Source of the DNA: Pagrus major
Taxonomy: Eukaryota > Chordata > Actinopteri > Spariformes > Sparidae
NCBI RefSeq assembly: GCF_040436345.1
Contig: NC_133223.1
Coordinates: 8,288,847 to 8,352,846 of the forward strand
DNA: 64,000 nt
Reading direction: 5' to 3'
Positions within the stretch are counted from its first letter, which is position 1. Every line of letters begins with the position of its first letter. Under the pieces are notes generated by a model. That model did not search any database, was not told where the DNA came from, and saw nothing but the letters and a program-made list of their open reading frames with translations. A program made the translations under genes and the position numbers. Of this stretch, positions 49,876-62,363 are shown piece after piece.

Positions 49876-50195
49876 GGCTTTGACTAATGATTATTTTCAT
49901 TGTTGATGCAATTAAGCGATTAGTTGTTTGCTCTATAAAAAATCTCAGAAAATGGTGAAAAATGTCGACCAGTGTTTCCCAAAGCCCAAGATGACATCCT
50001 CAAATGTCTTGTTTTGTCCACATACCACAGATATTCAGTTTACTGTCATAGAGGAGAAAATAAACCAGGAAATATTCACATTTAAGAAGCTGGAATCAGA
50101 GAATTTTGACTGTTTAAAAAATTAATCAAACCAATAAATTGATATTAAAATGGTTGACCACTAATCAGTTAATTGATAAATTGAGGAAAATGTGA
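49876..50195 (+). repeat. dispersed teleost repeat, copy 2
   Basis: It matches 16297-16615 over its length, including cccaagatgacatcctcaaa, tgtccacataccacagatat and tcagtttactgtcatagagg. Both copies share orientation and have AT-rich ends with attaatc motifs. Confidence 0.78.
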
Positions 50196-50284
50196 CAGAG
50201 GTTTTTTGAATGTTTTAAAGTTGTCAACAAATGTCTCCCTGGACATGTACTAGTACACTTTAGTGGCATTATTCTAAGTGCTGT

Positions 50285-50735
50285 ATCATAGGCAACTGAA
50301 CGTGTTTCAGTTTCTTGAAGATGTTTCACCTCTCATCCAAGAGGCTTCTTCAGTTCTAACTAACTGGAGGGGAGTTGCAGGTAGGAGTGTCCTACAGAGG
50401 CGTTAAGGACACGTGTGAGCTCTGAGTTTCAGAGTCGTTAGGGCCACTTGTGAATGGTTGTTAAGCTGTCTGGGGAGGGAACTCAGTACTGCATTGTAGG
50501 TGAGCGATGTTGTAGGCCACCTCTTCTGTTCAAAAACGGCCTTTCCAGTTTGACATAGATGGATTCTTTTACTCCTCTTCAAACCATCTGTCTTCTCTGG
50601 CCAAGATGTTTACATTGTTGTGCTCAAAGGAATTATTTTTCTCCTTCAGATGTTAGTGGACAGCAGAGTCTTGACCTGAGGAGTTTGCCTTCCACAGGAG
50701 TGTGGGTGATCTCAAGAGTTTAAAAGCCTGCAAAC
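50285..50735 (-). pseudogene. decayed 3' part of a Penelope-like or similar retroelement ORF
   Basis: Read on the minus strand with frameshifts, short stretches such as EHNNVNILAREDRWFE and ESIYVKLERPFLNR appear, which I recall from the region after the GIY-YIG endonuclease of fish Penelope-like elements. The frame is broken at least once, between WFE and ESIY. The tail (gaggtgaaacatcttcaaga) is also a familiar repeat phrase. The family assignment is from memory. Confidence 0.5.
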
Positions 50736-50747
50736 TCCCCTCCAGTT

Positions 50748-50935
50748 GTAGTTCTGTGTAGTATTAATGTAGTTCTGTGTAGTATTTATGTAGTTATGTG
50801 TAGTATTAATGTAGTTCTGTGTAGTATTAATGAAGTTCTGTGTAGTATTAATGCAGTTCTGCATAGTATTAACACAGTTCTGTGTAGTATTAATGTAGTT
50901 CTGTGTAGTATTAATGTAGTTCTGTCACATCTTGA
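50748..50935. repeat. 21-base minisatellite, about nine copies
   Basis: The unit gtagttctgtgtagtattaat repeats about nine times with few changes (for example tagttatgtgtag and gcagttctgcatag). The 21-base period keeps a reading frame open on both strands, which explains the repetitive 64-codon ORF on the minus strand; that ORF is not a gene. Confidence 0.92.
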
Positions 50936-50969
50936 AGTTATTTGGTCCTGCATAAAAAAGTGCAGAAAG

Positions 50970-51396
50970 AAATAGTTCATTTAAAAAAATACCAAACAAT
51001 GAAGGAGTAATTCAACATCTTTGATTTTTTTAATATATATATGGAATGAATATCAACACTTTCACATATTAAAGTTTCAAGGAAATTAAAATAATCCTTC
51101 TTCTACGGTTAAAATAACTCGATAAGTGGGTCTTTATATTTATCAAAATGTGTGGCACTCAATTTTTTATTCAGGACCAAATAACTAAGTTTATACTACA
51201 CAGAATCAGAATTTGGCAAGAAAGTGAAAACCAATGAAGATATGAATTTGAAATTGACAATGAATTGAAGATGACTTAATTCTGATTTTAAAAAAATGAC
51301 TTCCTGTTATTAATTTGATGACTGTAACCATTCAGCAACAACTATTTAAATGAGTACATGTTGTAAATGATCCTTAAGGTCTCTTGGTAATTATCA
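50970..51396 (+). mobile_element. second copy of the TIR element, without the hAT insertion
   Basis: Shared phrases with 25200-26345 include aacaatgaaggagt, tttcaaggaaattaaaataa, gtggcactca, ttcctgttattaatttg and ttcagcaacaactattt, all in the same order. At 51173-51188 the sequence is ggaccaaataac, the uninterrupted site of the hAT insertion seen at 25406-26125. The ends are missing. Confidence 0.8.
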
Positions 51397-51407
51397 AATT
51401 TTATATC

Positions 51408-51409
51408 TA

Positions 51410-51452
<43 letters not shown>
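51408..51452. repeat. (TA)n run
   Basis: About 20 TA units directly after the transposon copy. Confidence 0.92.
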
Positions 51453-51455
<3 letters not shown>

Positions 51456-51529
51456 TAAAGCACAAAAATAGGCTCAACTTCCTCTTATGGAAACTTAAGA
51501 AGGGTAAGTTCAACTGTTAAGTTCCATAC

Positions 51530-51835
51530 AGCTTTTACAGAGGAGCAACAGAAAGCATCCTGACTGGAAACATAACAAACTGACATGGTTGATCACGGCC
51601 CAGGACAGGAAGGCTCTACAGCGGGTGATTAAAACCACCAGAACAACACTGGTACCATCTACAGAGCATCAGTGACATCAATGAAGTGAGATGTCTGCAC
51701 AGAGCCCAAAGGACACTTAAAGACAACACCCACCCAGTCACAGTCTGTTCATCCTGCTGCCATCTGAGAAAAGATAAAGAAGTATCTGCTGCTGTACCAC
51801 CAAACTACAGAGCAGCTACTGTGTGTTAGTTTATG
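51530..51835 (+). pseudogene. 3' fragment of a non-LTR retrotransposon ORF
   Basis: In one plus frame (from about 51589) the sequence reads WLITAQDRKALQRVIKTTR before a stop, a C-terminal motif of fish LINE reverse-transcriptase proteins (compare RLQRVINTA). Downstream, phrases with catcctgctgccatctgaga and actacagagcagctactg resemble the encoded FxLLPSGRRYR ending. It is 5'-truncated and broken by stops; the clade is not assigned. Confidence 0.65.
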
Positions 51836-53056
51836 TCAGTAGACTCCATTTCTAAACCACTGTTAGTTACTGTTAGGCTTTGTTAGCGGAGCGGAGAGAG
51901 GCACTGAGAGGAGGCACTGGAGAACATGCATAAAGTCACATCCTTTAGACTGTCGTGGAAAATCCTTCACAAAGTCGGGTTGGGGTTATGTCTGTATTTT
52001 GATCATTTATGTTCCATTCACCTTAACTTCAAAACAAAACAAAACTGTGGCTCTTAAGCTCCTCCGCTGAACTTTGAATCAGTCAATGAAACCATTCATT
52101 TTATTGGGAATGCTTAAACAACTGAAACTTCTGTCTGCTGATTATGAAACTGTAGTCCCCATGCAGACACACAGAGGAGAGGAGGCTGGTGACCTGTGGC
52201 AGCTAGAGTCAGCCTTGCCTCCTACAGGCTGTGTCTTCCATGGGTTTCAGGCTGGCCCCACCCTGAAAGGGAGGGATGATAACAAAACTCCAAGACACCT
52301 GTGCACTCGGCTTAAAGTCAAACGTCGTCCCCAGCAGTCGGGACAGTTGTCCTCAGATCACAGAAGAAGGGAGGATTAACTTGTTTTTCCCTTCATGGGA
52401 CATTATTGAGATATTTTGGATTATCTCTACAGAGACAGGTGAGTTCAGATTTGTGATCTCACTGCACTTTACCCTGAATTCCGAGTATATACGGATGATA
52501 AACGTACTGCTGCTTATAGTATCTATAGGTTATTAACAGTATGATGTCGGGCTTCCGTTTAATAAGTGTGTGGTCCCACTGGTGAGCATGATTCATGTCT
52601 GAAAACTTTATTTTACTCATCCAGTTCCCAAGAGTCAGAATACAGTAAAGAGCACAACCTGACTTTTAACGGATCGAATGTTTCTTCTTTAATCTTCGAG
52701 GTAATTACTGCGAACAGATGAATTTATTTTTATGGATATAATACAAATAAGAGGACAGATTATAATGTTTCAAGATGAGACTCTCTCCTGCGATTCACCC
52801 GAGACAGGACACCTTCATTTATTTCTTACTGGACTACTTCTATAGAAAATAACTGCCATGAAGTACGAGTACAGTAATAGTACTACTATAGGAGAAGAGT
52901 AACGCGCCTTTTAAAGTAGATCATTTAATAGATCTGCAAAGTGATTATCATTCTAATAATGAATATAAATAATCAGATGATATTACAGGTGGTAATAAGT
53001 GGGAGGCACACAGCACATCCTGATTTGGGTAAAGAAAAAGTGCTCTATACGATGCA

Positions 53057-53590
53057 GTGATGGGATGTAATTAAGTACATTAACTCAAGTACTTTAAAAG
53101 TATAATTTAGTATTTCCGTTTTCTGCTACTTTATACTTCCACTCCAGGAAAATATTGTACTTTTCACTCCACTTCACATTATTTGATAACTGTAGTTACT
53201 AGTTACTTTGCAGATTACATGCTGCATCAGAACCGAAATACCATATTATGAAATTATTTTATTTTATTGGCAGATGAATAAAAAAAGGCACCGATTCCGA
53301 TAATCAGAAACATATTGGATCCAATAATCAGCCGACTGAGCCGACAGTATATACATACATATGATTATATGTATAATTTACTTTTAATTGCACTCTACAT
53401 TTATACTTCAGTACATTTGATGCCAGGACATTACTTTTGATACTTAAGGACATTTAATATCAGATACAGACTTTTACTTGATAACTATAGGAATAAATGA
53501 CTTTCACTTTTAGCAAAGTAATATATCAGAACAATATCTTTACTTTTACTTAATTATGACTTTTGGGTACTTTTTACAAAACTGATTAGA
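53057..53590 (+). repeat. dispersed teleost repeat, inverse of 20868-21060, with an insertion
   Basis: The ends contain ttaactcaagtactttaaaa and ttacttttacttaattatg, matching 20868-21060 in reverse. The middle (about 53270-53360) contains ATCGG/CCGAT phrases like those of the hAT-like element at 16645, suggesting a decayed insertion. Confidence 0.6.
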
Positions 53591-54034
53591 GGAAAATCAA
53601 CAACTTTCCCATGTTGCCTGCATCATTATCTGACTGCTAAACATGGATGCTTTAAATCAGGGGTGCCAAAACTTTTTTCCTTGGAGGACCAAAACTGAAA
53701 AATGGTTAAACAGCTAAAAGCAAACATCTATTATGTTATGTTAAGTTTTCTTAATTGACTGACTTCCTTCACTTTGATCCTACCTATGAAAAGAGCATTT
53801 TAACCCCACAAAAAAAATCTACTTATATTACATTATTTGTATTTTATTTTATTTATTTATTTTTAGAAACATCTGATGGACCGAATCAAACCTTATGCAG
53901 GCCACTTTGGCTCACGGGCCCCTCTTTGGGCAGTCCTGCTCTACATAGCATAGCACGAAAAAGCCATACATAAGACCCTGGTGACAACTCTATAGTTAAG
54001 TGCCCTGGCCTTTGACTTCGTAGTGCCAGATCTA

Positions 54035-54235
54035 TCATGGACGGGTTACCCCATATCTTACCTGGTAGATCGTAGAGCATGTTCCCCATGTACAATGGCT
54101 GAGTATTTAGCAGTCGCCCGAACTGCAGCTCTTTGCTACATGTCATCCCCCGCCTCTCCCTCTCTCTCACTACCTCTCTGCCTCTCCTGTCACACCATCA
54201 GCTGTACTATCAATAAAGGCTCCAATACATAACAA
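54035..54235 (+). mobile_element. degraded tRNA-derived SINE
   Basis: It shares the order of phrases with the SINE at 34328 (a gtagagcatg A-box-like part, ccatgtac, ctttgctacatgtcatcccc, ctctctctc, tatcaataaaggc). The tRNA-like boxes are decayed and no target duplication was found. Confidence 0.6.
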
Positions 54236-54534
54236 AAAAAAAAACCCTAGACCAACATACGCTTGGTCCTCTGTGTCCCAGGGTTTGGGTCTGTTTTCAG
54301 CCCTGCCGTTAAAAGTGATCTGAAGTCCCACTAACAACTGCTACGTATTGTTTGTCAAGAATAGTTATCCCCTCTACAACACATGGTTCAAAAACATAAA
54401 ATAATGAAAAGACAAACCACTCAGAAAGGATTTGTAGGCAACATGGATTTTCTGTGAAAGAGGTAGTTTCTCCAATGTCCATCATCAAAACACTGGATTT
54501 TTCTATACTGTTAACCTTTTTCTGCCTTCCACAG

Positions 54535-54567
54535 GTTGTCTGAGCCTCCAGAGTCCTCTTTGCCACG
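54535..54567 (+). promoter_or_regulatory. 5' UTR of the beta connexin after a splice acceptor
   Basis: A pyrimidine-rich tract ending ttccacag at 54534 is a good 3' splice site. Vertebrate connexins commonly have one intron in the 5' UTR just before a single coding exon, which this fits. The start context is cacgATGa. Confidence 0.6.
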
Positions 54568-55377
54568 ATGAGTTGGGGGGCACTCTATGCCCAGCTGGGC
54601 GGCGTCAACAAACACTCCACCAGTCTGGGAAAGATTTGGCTTTCTGTGCTTTTCATCTTCCGCATCACTATTCTGGTTCTGGCTGCTGAGAGCGTCTGGG
54701 GGGACGAGCAGTCAGACTTCACGTGCAACACACAGCAGCCCGGCTGCAAAAATGTCTGCTACGATCACTTCTTTCCTGTGTCGCACATCCGCTTGTGGTG
54801 CCTGCAGCTTATATTTGTGTCCACGCCTGCTTTGCTGGTGGCCATGCACGTGGCCTACAGGAAACGTGGGGATAAGAGGACCATGCTGGCCTCCAACGGC
54901 ACGGAGAAGATGACGGAAACTGACCTGGAGACGCTGAAGAAGAGGCGTCTGCCAATCACAGGTCCGCTGTGGTGGACCTACACCTGCAGCTTGTTCTTCC
55001 GGCTCATCTTTGAGGGTGGCTTCATGTATGCACTGTACTTTGTCTACGACGGCTTCCAGATGCCCCGGCTAGTGAAGTGCGAGCAGTGGCCCTGCCCCAA
55101 CAAGGTGGACTGCTTCATCTCCAGGCCAACAGAGAAGACCGTCTTCACCATCTTCATGGTGTCCTCATCGGCCATCTGTATGGTGCTGAATATTGCTGAG
55201 CTTTGCTATCTCATCGTCAAGGCGCTCATGAGGTGCACGACCAGGTCAAACAAGAGGAAACACAATTACAGCAACACAGACAGCGTGACGCGGGATAATG
55301 CCCTTCTACAGAACAAGAAGAACGAGATGCTGTTGTCTTCCTCCACAGATCCGACCAGCAACAAGACCATGTGTTGA
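54568..55377 (+). CDS. gjb8: beta-type connexin, GJB2/GJB6-like (fish cx30.3 type)
   Basis: This is a gap-junction subunit: six copies form a hemichannel in the plasma membrane and two hemichannels dock to join cells. The ORF is 269 codons in a single exon. The N-terminus is [21 protein letters not shown]1 is at about 23-40. Extracellular loop 1 carries Cys53, Cys60 and Cys64 ([12 protein letters not shown]), loop 2 Cys171, Cys176 and Cys182 ([12 protein letters not shown]), the spacing of the connexin family. The motif [18 protein letters not shown] and the short cytoplasmic loop (about 98-130) mark the beta group near GJB2/GJB6. The tail is about 50 residues and ends NKTMC. It stands between cryl1 and gja3, where mammals have GJB6 and GJB2. 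The symbol gjb8 (zebrafish cx30.3) is my best guess; gjb2-like is equally usable. Confidence 0.9.
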   Translation: MSWGALYAQLGGVNKHSTSLGKIWLSVLFIFRITILVLAAESVWGDEQSDFTCNTQQPGCKNVCYDHFFPVSHIRLWCLQLIFVSTPALLVAMHVAYRKRGDKRTMLASNGTEKMTETDLETLKKRRLPITGPLWWTYTCSLFFRLIFEGGFMYALYFVYDGFQMPRLVKCEQWPCPNKVDCFISRPTEKTVFTIFMVSSSAICMVLNIAELCYLIVKALMRCTTRSNKRKHNYSNTDSVTRDNALLQNKKNEMLLSSSTDPTSNKTMC

Positions 55378-58300
55378 AGGGACAGCCATCAGTGGTGGAG
55401 GGCTTCCAGAGGAGAAGATAGGCATGAACTGTACATCCAACAACCCCTAGTGGTCATAGTTTGTGTCTGAAGTTTGGTAATTAGGCTCTAAATCTGAGCA
55501 TCAGCCAGAATTGTCTCACAGCTTCTGAAGCAGATTTTGAGACAATGGGAACTTAAAATTACCACAACAGAAATTAGTTTAGTTAGACAGCAGCAAAAGT
55601 AGTTGTAATGACCTACTTTCTACATTTATTTGTAGGGAAATCACTGTTTAATAGTGATGCTACATACAGCCTCATATTTGCCACTAAGGCAGTCAGATGT
55701 TTTTCCCAGAGGCAAAAATTTATAATAATCAAAAATGATAAATATATAGAGAGAACATTTGTGTAATTTTAAATCTGGAAGAATTCCCACCTGTGAATGT
55801 GTTTGTGTTCTCAGAAAAAAGAACACTGTCTTACTTCACATATGTGGATCTTCCACATTACAACGCGTCACCTTACTTTCCTTACAATGGATGATTGACA
55901 AGTCGTTTTAATTTATTGCTCACAGTTTGAAGTTGGTTGAATGTGCTGAGCATTGCACGAGTGTCTGACCAGGGTTTAGAACAGAGAAGAATGAGCCTAC
56001 GCTGACATCTAGTGGTTCACAGTGGAACCCCTTAGAGCACAAACACCTTCCTCAAAGCCTGAATGATCTCTTTAGTGTTCAAGAAGAGGAAGGAAAACAT
56101 ATGAAGTTATGTAAAGTGAAGCAGAAAAGGGTCCAAGTGCCTTTTGTTATTATTACATTTTAGTGTCTAGTTTACAAGAGCTGACATTTGATTGATGTTT
56201 TGCAGTAACTGTTAAGAGCAGATGAGTTTTTATGATCCTGCTGTATTGAATCAATCTGTAGCATGAAGTTAAGTTTTAAAAAAATAGTTGAATGACACTA
56301 ATAATGCTAGTTTTTCATTTTTGTGTTTATTATTATTGAGAAGTGTGTTGCACAGAATATAATTATGCTGATAAAGAATTTATATAACATGGTGAAATCT
56401 TACAGCACAGTAGTCTGACAGATTTGATGCTGATCAATCAAATCAGAATGTCTTCCGTGTTTTACTTGAACTTAATATATTTGAAATTGAAGTTTTTACA
56501 GGAGCTGAATAACTTAAACACACTGAGAATATGTTAATTTTCACACATGCATGTCAGGTGGTAAAAATATGAAAAATATGTATTTGAACTGTAAAAGAAG
56601 TGATTATTCCTCAGTCAGCAAGTGCTAGAAACCTCCCCAAAACATTAGATTTGACAACTGTGAATTATTTGCTTTGAAGTGAAATTGCAGAGTTGATCTG
56701 GATATCAAAAAGTTTCAAAAGAGGCAAAAACAAATGACACAAATAGTAATTCAGATATACAAGCTACAAGATCAAAAGGTACATTTATTGTCATTTTTTA
56801 AATCACAAGGATTTAAAAACAAAACAATGTTTGATTCTTCTGATATCTTCTGTTGGATGGCAGCAGGGTGAACAGACTGTGGTGTTTCAGTCGCCCTGCT
56901 TGAGGTTTGTGATACAAAGTCTATCAGGCTTCTAGTGATTTCCAGACAAAAAACAATTAATTTGTGACTCAATATTTTTGCATTTAGTAGCATTTGTTTT
57001 TGCCTCCTGATGATGCTGTTACCCTCCAAAATGTAATCTATCAAGTTAGACACCTTCAAAAATTGGCAACTGCTCTTGAAGGTTCTATATTATTAGAGAC
57101 TGATTCCTTCACCCAATATTCAAGTATTGTTTTCATAGATACACAGATTTAAATGAGTCTCCCTCTCAGTTACCATCTGGCTAACATTCAGACCGTCCAG
57201 AAGTTGTCCTGCTCCTGTGTCATTTGGACTTGTGTTGTTGCTGCAGTGCATACTGACCCCAGCTGGCTGTATCAGCTTTCAGCGTGTGCCTTATTTTAGC
57301 CACCACACTAATCACTGCTCGACCTCTTAATGTGAGAAACTACGGCCGATGTCAAAGTGAAAATGTCTTTGTCCTCCCTCTCTCCAGGAATAGCTGAGTT
57401 GGATTAGTCACATCTGTGTGGGTAAAAAATAACCTTATGTGAACTGAGAATAGTGATTTGGTGATTAGAAAAGATTGGAAAGGGGTGTGTGAGACAAGGT
57501 GGACAATCAATTAGATGTGCCAATTCCCAAAATAATAGAAAGATGAGTTGTTTACTGACATTACATAACTGGTAATAACAACATGAAGTGTAATGTTGAC
57601 ATGTTTTCAGTGGGTGAGAAAAGTTTTCGACAATTATCCAAAAAATGCCAAGTCACAGACAAAGCATGACTTTATTATGATTCTTAAAAATTAGTTATGT
57701 TTTGTACGTCTGCTCTGCATTGACCTTTGACTTCTTGCTTTCTGTTACAGCGACAGCGACAGTGACAGTCTGATGCTACATTTGTGATAGCAACCATGTA
57801 TAATAGACATTGTTTTTAAAAGGGACGAGCCGGATCAGTCCAGTCCCAGGAAGTTCTTTTTAACATTTTTCTACTCAGATTTCTTCCACAATCAAGGTTT
57901 AATAGTCTGCTTTTAACAGCAACAATGTACTAATGAACAGACGCTTTCTAAGCAAGAAATGAAGAGATTACATGTTTGTGATTGTGTTTTGTACCTAAGT
58001 TTTTATTACACTCGCACTTTGATCACATTTTGCTCTTTGAGACTTTTTTTCATAAATCAGTAAAAACAAAATGTTGTGGCTCAAAGTTTGTTGACAGTGT
58101 TTCTGTTAGCGTGTCTCACATACAGTAAAATACCCTACCTTCCTGCAGCTACCCATTAACCATTGGGACATATGAGATCATCTTCCTTTTTAAATTAATT
58201 TTCTGGGTGATGCAGTAACATTTTAGTCTGCTCAGAGAGCCTTGTATCATGCTTAAAGTTTTGTCTTTAACTGCCAGATATCAGGTTTTTATGAATCTTT

Positions 58301-59859
58301 TAAACCAGAGTCTTAACTATAATATATAAAGACACAGACAATATGTTAATCTAAAAAATAAATGAAAAAATCTGCTAAAGGGTTAGGGTTAGATTGAGGA
58401 ACATAGATTTATGGAATGATGCAGGCAAAGACAACAACCAGAAGGCAGTCCACACACAAGTCAACAAATCCAATGGAGAGCATGTAAAAAAAAAACATAA
58501 ATCCACACAAAGCAAAGGTCCAGGGAACAAAGCAAATATTTCAAAATCACAGGCTGGAGAAACACAAAGAAAAGGCTGCAATGCTTGAACAACGTACAAG
58601 GATGAACTGCCACAGGCTGAAGAGACACACCTGTGTACTCTACTGACGGGGAGGGGTCACAAGGGACAGGAGAAACCAATAGAGAGTGTGGCAGAAAATG
58701 AAATCTGGCAGGAAAACACACAAAGACAGGAAGTAAAACAAAACTTGACATATTATGCGACTTTCTCGAGTTGAAAAATGATCTTTAAAGTTGACAATTG
58801 TTGGCCTAATTCATGGCTCAGTTCAAACAGGATGAAATAATTATTTGTCTTTCGCCTTTAACTAATGTACATATTCTTTCTCAAAGAAGGTTTCATGGTG
58901 GACTTTACATGAGGAGAATGAACTTTAAAAATAAAACAAGAAATAATTCAACTAAAACTCCAAATTTGGACAGTACTGTCTTTCTTTTTCCTAACTATAA
59001 AGATGTACTAAAGAGTGGAAAACTAGAATTTAAGTGTTACATTGGCTATGTTAAATGGTTATCATCTCACAAATTCATGTTAAAATCTTGGCAGTATGTC
59101 TGCTGGCTAGAATACATGCTGTGCATTTATTACCTAACAGGCCATATATTTTAGCATACCTGCTAGCTTTGTATAACACTGCACCAATAATTACACTTCA
59201 CCTCAACCATGTCAATGTCAAGTCTGAAACTGGAACTGTGAAAATACATCATATTTTGCTTAAAAACAAAAAATAAAAACAGTAAATGGATCGGAAACAA
59301 ACATTTTTGGTGAAAATCTGCCAATTTGTACTAGCAGGTGGCCAACTATGGTGCTCAGGGACATACTCAACTAACGTTAATATTAATATCTCTATTATGT
59401 TATATTTGTCAGAAAGCACACATAAAGTCTAAGTAAATGTAATAAATAGTTTATCCCATGAGTCTGTGAATCATTAAATATTTTGGAATGCCAGGGAATA
59501 TGTCTTTGAATTTCGGTGGGGACCCTCATTAGATTTTGCCCCAATTTTTGGATTTTGGCTTTAATTTAACTATTTGTTTAATCTGGACAGAGAGTGGAGT
59601 GTGTCTTTATAGCGACCATATGACTTTTAATGGTGCTATCTAATAAGATATGGTAGCTATTAGGCCTACTATGTTTGAAAACTTTAGTCTGCATTTTGAA
59701 TTGTTGAGGGAAAACTTTTCAAGGTTCAGATCATGGTCAGGTAATGGTGCAAAACAAATTAATAAAATCAATTAAATATTGTGCCAAAGTTTTGGGAACG
59801 ATATTGCGCACATTTTTGTCAACTTTTGCGCACATTTTGGACAGGTTTTGGGGAGGTTG

Positions 59860-60245
59860 GCAGGGGCGTGGTGTGACTCCGGACAGGCTGATGACTCTGT
59901 GGATTCACTCATGCATGGTCACACAATGTGACAGTCCAGACATGGCTGGAAACGGGAGGCAGCTCCGTCTAACCAAGCCCCATCTCCGACTCCAAGCGGC
60001 CTCCAAAAACTAACAACAACAAAGGAAAACTTTCCTTTGCGCACGTTAGCGGGCCCGGGACAGACAGCCAGACTGAGCACACGCCTGGAGAAGTTTGTGC
60101 ATGAATGAGTTTGAGAGGCAGCAGTTAGAAAAGAGTTTGTTGAGCTGACAGGGAGGCGACAGGTTGCGGGTTTGGGATCAGGGAGACAGAGGGAGGGTCG
60201 CTGCAGCCGCGGGAGGTCTACACGCTTTTCAACGCACTCAAATGA
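59860..60245. promoter_or_regulatory. GC-richer, CpG-containing island upstream of gja3
   Basis: Against AT-rich flanks this stretch has a clearly higher G+C content and CpGs such as gcgcac, gcgggcccggg, ggcgac and gccgcggg. It lies about 2.1-2.5 kb before the gja3 ATG. It could be an enhancer, an alternative promoter or an old insertion; sequence alone does not decide. Confidence 0.3.
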
Positions 60246-61722
60246 TGGCACCAATGATGGCAGAAGGATTTGCTTTTCGTTTTTAAGTATGACATCTCCG
60301 GTCTAAAGGTATGATGGCCCGACACTGCTGTATTTAAATAGGAGTACAGTTAGACAAGATAGATGAAGAACGGCGCGTTGTCAGGTAATTAAGAGCTGCT
60401 TCAGTTTTACTAAACAGGAGTGAGACAAAAGCCTGACAAAGCTCAGAGAGTCTTTGGACTCTGGCACACTCTGTATTGTCAGCCTGGCAGGTATGGCTTT
60501 GTATTTGAACCTGTCTGTTACATTCATCACCATCCGACAGAAATGCCACAAATACCTGTGAAACCGAGGAAAGCTGATTCAAAGATTGTATCTAATAATT
60601 CAGTCATCAAAAGGTCAAACACAACTTTATGACTCTGAGGTTAACTGCCACAGTAACCCCAACTACATACAGCCCAGTATTTATACAAGCTACTTCAAAT
60701 AGAAACTGTTTCCATACATTTTAGACTATTTTCAGCTGTTTTTTATTTTTGAACCAGGCTACAACTAGAAGTTGTTTCTAGATCCAGATACATTTGAATA
60801 TTTCATGAAAACATGCACATAACTTTTTATGTGATATTTTGTTCAGCGTTTGATGAACTACTTTTGGTCTGCTAACCCTTTAAACAGCAAGCGAATGAAT
60901 TACTGTTTGACTAATGCTTTTCTCTTCCAGGTGTCATACATATTGTGAACCCTAGTCGATGGATTTATTACCTTTAATACAAGAATATTTTAGTAAGTTG
61001 CTCACTCTGTGTGTAAGTGTGTGTATGTGTGTCAATTTGTTGTATGAATATTGTTTGTTCCATGTAGGCTACAGAATACTGTTTAAAAGAATAGCAACAG
61101 GCACTTATTTGCTCAATACACAATACAATTTATCCCCCATCTGTCCCATAAGAGGACAGATGAGGCAAGACAACTGTAAAAATACAGTTGTTTTACCCAA
61201 ACATTATAATTTAGTAGTAGTATTAAATCTGTGACATCAAATGACAGTTGAGAATATAAGTCAGTGGACAGAACAGTAATTGACAACACTGTGTTATCAT
61301 TGATCGAGCAACATTACCAAACAGCTTCAGCTTTAAATGTGAGCATATGCTCATTTTCTGTTTTATACAACTGTTTTTGAACATATTTGGGGTTCGGACT
61401 ATTGAAAAAAACAAGTAATTTGAAGACATTGACATGGGCCCTCAGAAGGTGTAATGGTTATTTTTCTTACATTTTAAATTTGATTAGAAAAAGATTAATT
61501 GATGACTTTTCAAACTGAAAAATTCCACTTTAAGAGTTTTAGAAACTTCAAAACAGCTTCACTCTTAAATCTCACCAGAATTTGTCTCGCAGGTATTACA
61601 TGGTAAACTTTCCTTATTACAGTAACATTTTTCTGTTTGTTCCCAGTGGCTTTAGTTTTACAGTTGAGAGGGAGAGCTGAAGGGAGGGTGGCCTGTATGT
61701 GTGTGTGTCAGTATTTGTTTCT

Positions 61723-61725
<3 letters not shown>

Positions 61726-61773
<48 letters not shown>
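61726..61773. repeat. (GT)n microsatellite
   Basis: About 24 GT units, about 590 bases before the gja3 ATG. Confidence 0.95.
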
Positions 61774-61775
<2 letters not shown>

Positions 61776-61869
61776 TGTTTGCATGTGTCACACCAGAGCC
61801 CCATCTCTGCTAAAGGCTGTTTTCGACCATTATAATGTCGATCTCAGCACATGCCTGCTGGGCAGTGGA

Positions 61870-61939
61870 GCGAGCAGGTGAGAGAGAGAGACAAGCCTGA
61901 CATAGAGGGAGAGGGAGAGAGAGAGAAAGGGAGAGTGAA
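61870..61939. repeat. GA-rich purine tract
   Basis: Imperfect (GA)n and GGGAGA runs, about 190-120 bases before the candidate gja3 TATA box. Such tracts can bind GAGA-type factors or form unusual DNA structures. Confidence 0.75.
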
Positions 61940-62058
61940 CCAGGGTTCAGTCTAACAGGTGGCCTATACAGTAAATGAGCTGCTAAAAAGCGTCTGATTG
62001 GAGCGAATGCTGTGTTTCGATTTGTTTTCGATATCCGACGCCGAAGTGGCAGTTTTTC

Positions 62059-62346
62059 TATAAAGACCTTGTTCTGCTAAGCGTTTTAATGAAAAAGAGA
62101 AATATGTCGGAGTCTAGTCGACACCTCCACTCTCATCCATGTCCTTGTGTCGTCTTGTGTGTTTGTTTGAGTAGAGAGTTTAACCTCAGGGTAAGGCCTT
62201 ACATGATACTCTGATCAACTTTAAGTACTTTCAGTAGACTTCTAAACATTTCCTGGTAACTTTCTCTCTCTGTCTGTCTGTTTGTCCTCTTTTTGTTTTG
62301 CCACTCCTCCTGTCTTTGTCCACTCCAGCCTGTACTTTCTCCATAG
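62059..62346 (+). promoter_or_regulatory. gja3: candidate gja3 core promoter, 5' UTR exon 1 and intron
   Basis: TATAAAG begins at 62059, so transcription could start near 62090. A good donor AGG|gtaagg lies at 62190/62191 and an acceptor ttctccatag ends at 62346, giving a 156-base intron and 17 bases of UTR before the ATG at 62364. A single coding exon after a 5'-UTR intron is usual for connexins. The parts fit together but have no transcript support. Confidence 0.45.
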
Positions 62347-62363
62347 GCTAGAAATCTTGAAGC

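Larger units (their letters stand above)
52250..54534 (+). other. possible gjb 5' UTR first exon and intron, with repeats inside
   Basis: The beta connexin has a splice acceptor 34 bases before its ATG, so an upstream non-coding exon is expected. A candidate donor CAG|gtgagt lies at 52438/52439. The interval also holds a dispersed repeat (53057-53590) and a SINE relic (54035-54235). No TATA box was evident before 52438, so the first exon is uncertain. Confidence 0.3.
55378..62058. other. intergenic region between the connexins
   Basis: After the beta connexin stop the sequence is AT-rich and I see no gene. It contains a possible repeat fragment at about 58440-58770 (caggaaaacacacaaagaca), a TTAGGG-like pair at 58381-58393, and a GC-richer stretch at about 59860-60245 with several CpGs. 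The ORFs of up to 113 codons show no motif and lie in AT-rich sequence. Confidence 0.6.

Noticed and set aside
50748..50980. CRISPR-like array or repetitive peptide gene
   Set aside because: Units are directly abutting without spacers; the repeated peptide results from a 21-base minisatellite.
58813..59276. 113-codon ORF between the connexins
   Set aside because: AT-rich, amino-acid composition like random sequence, no conserved motif and no promoter.
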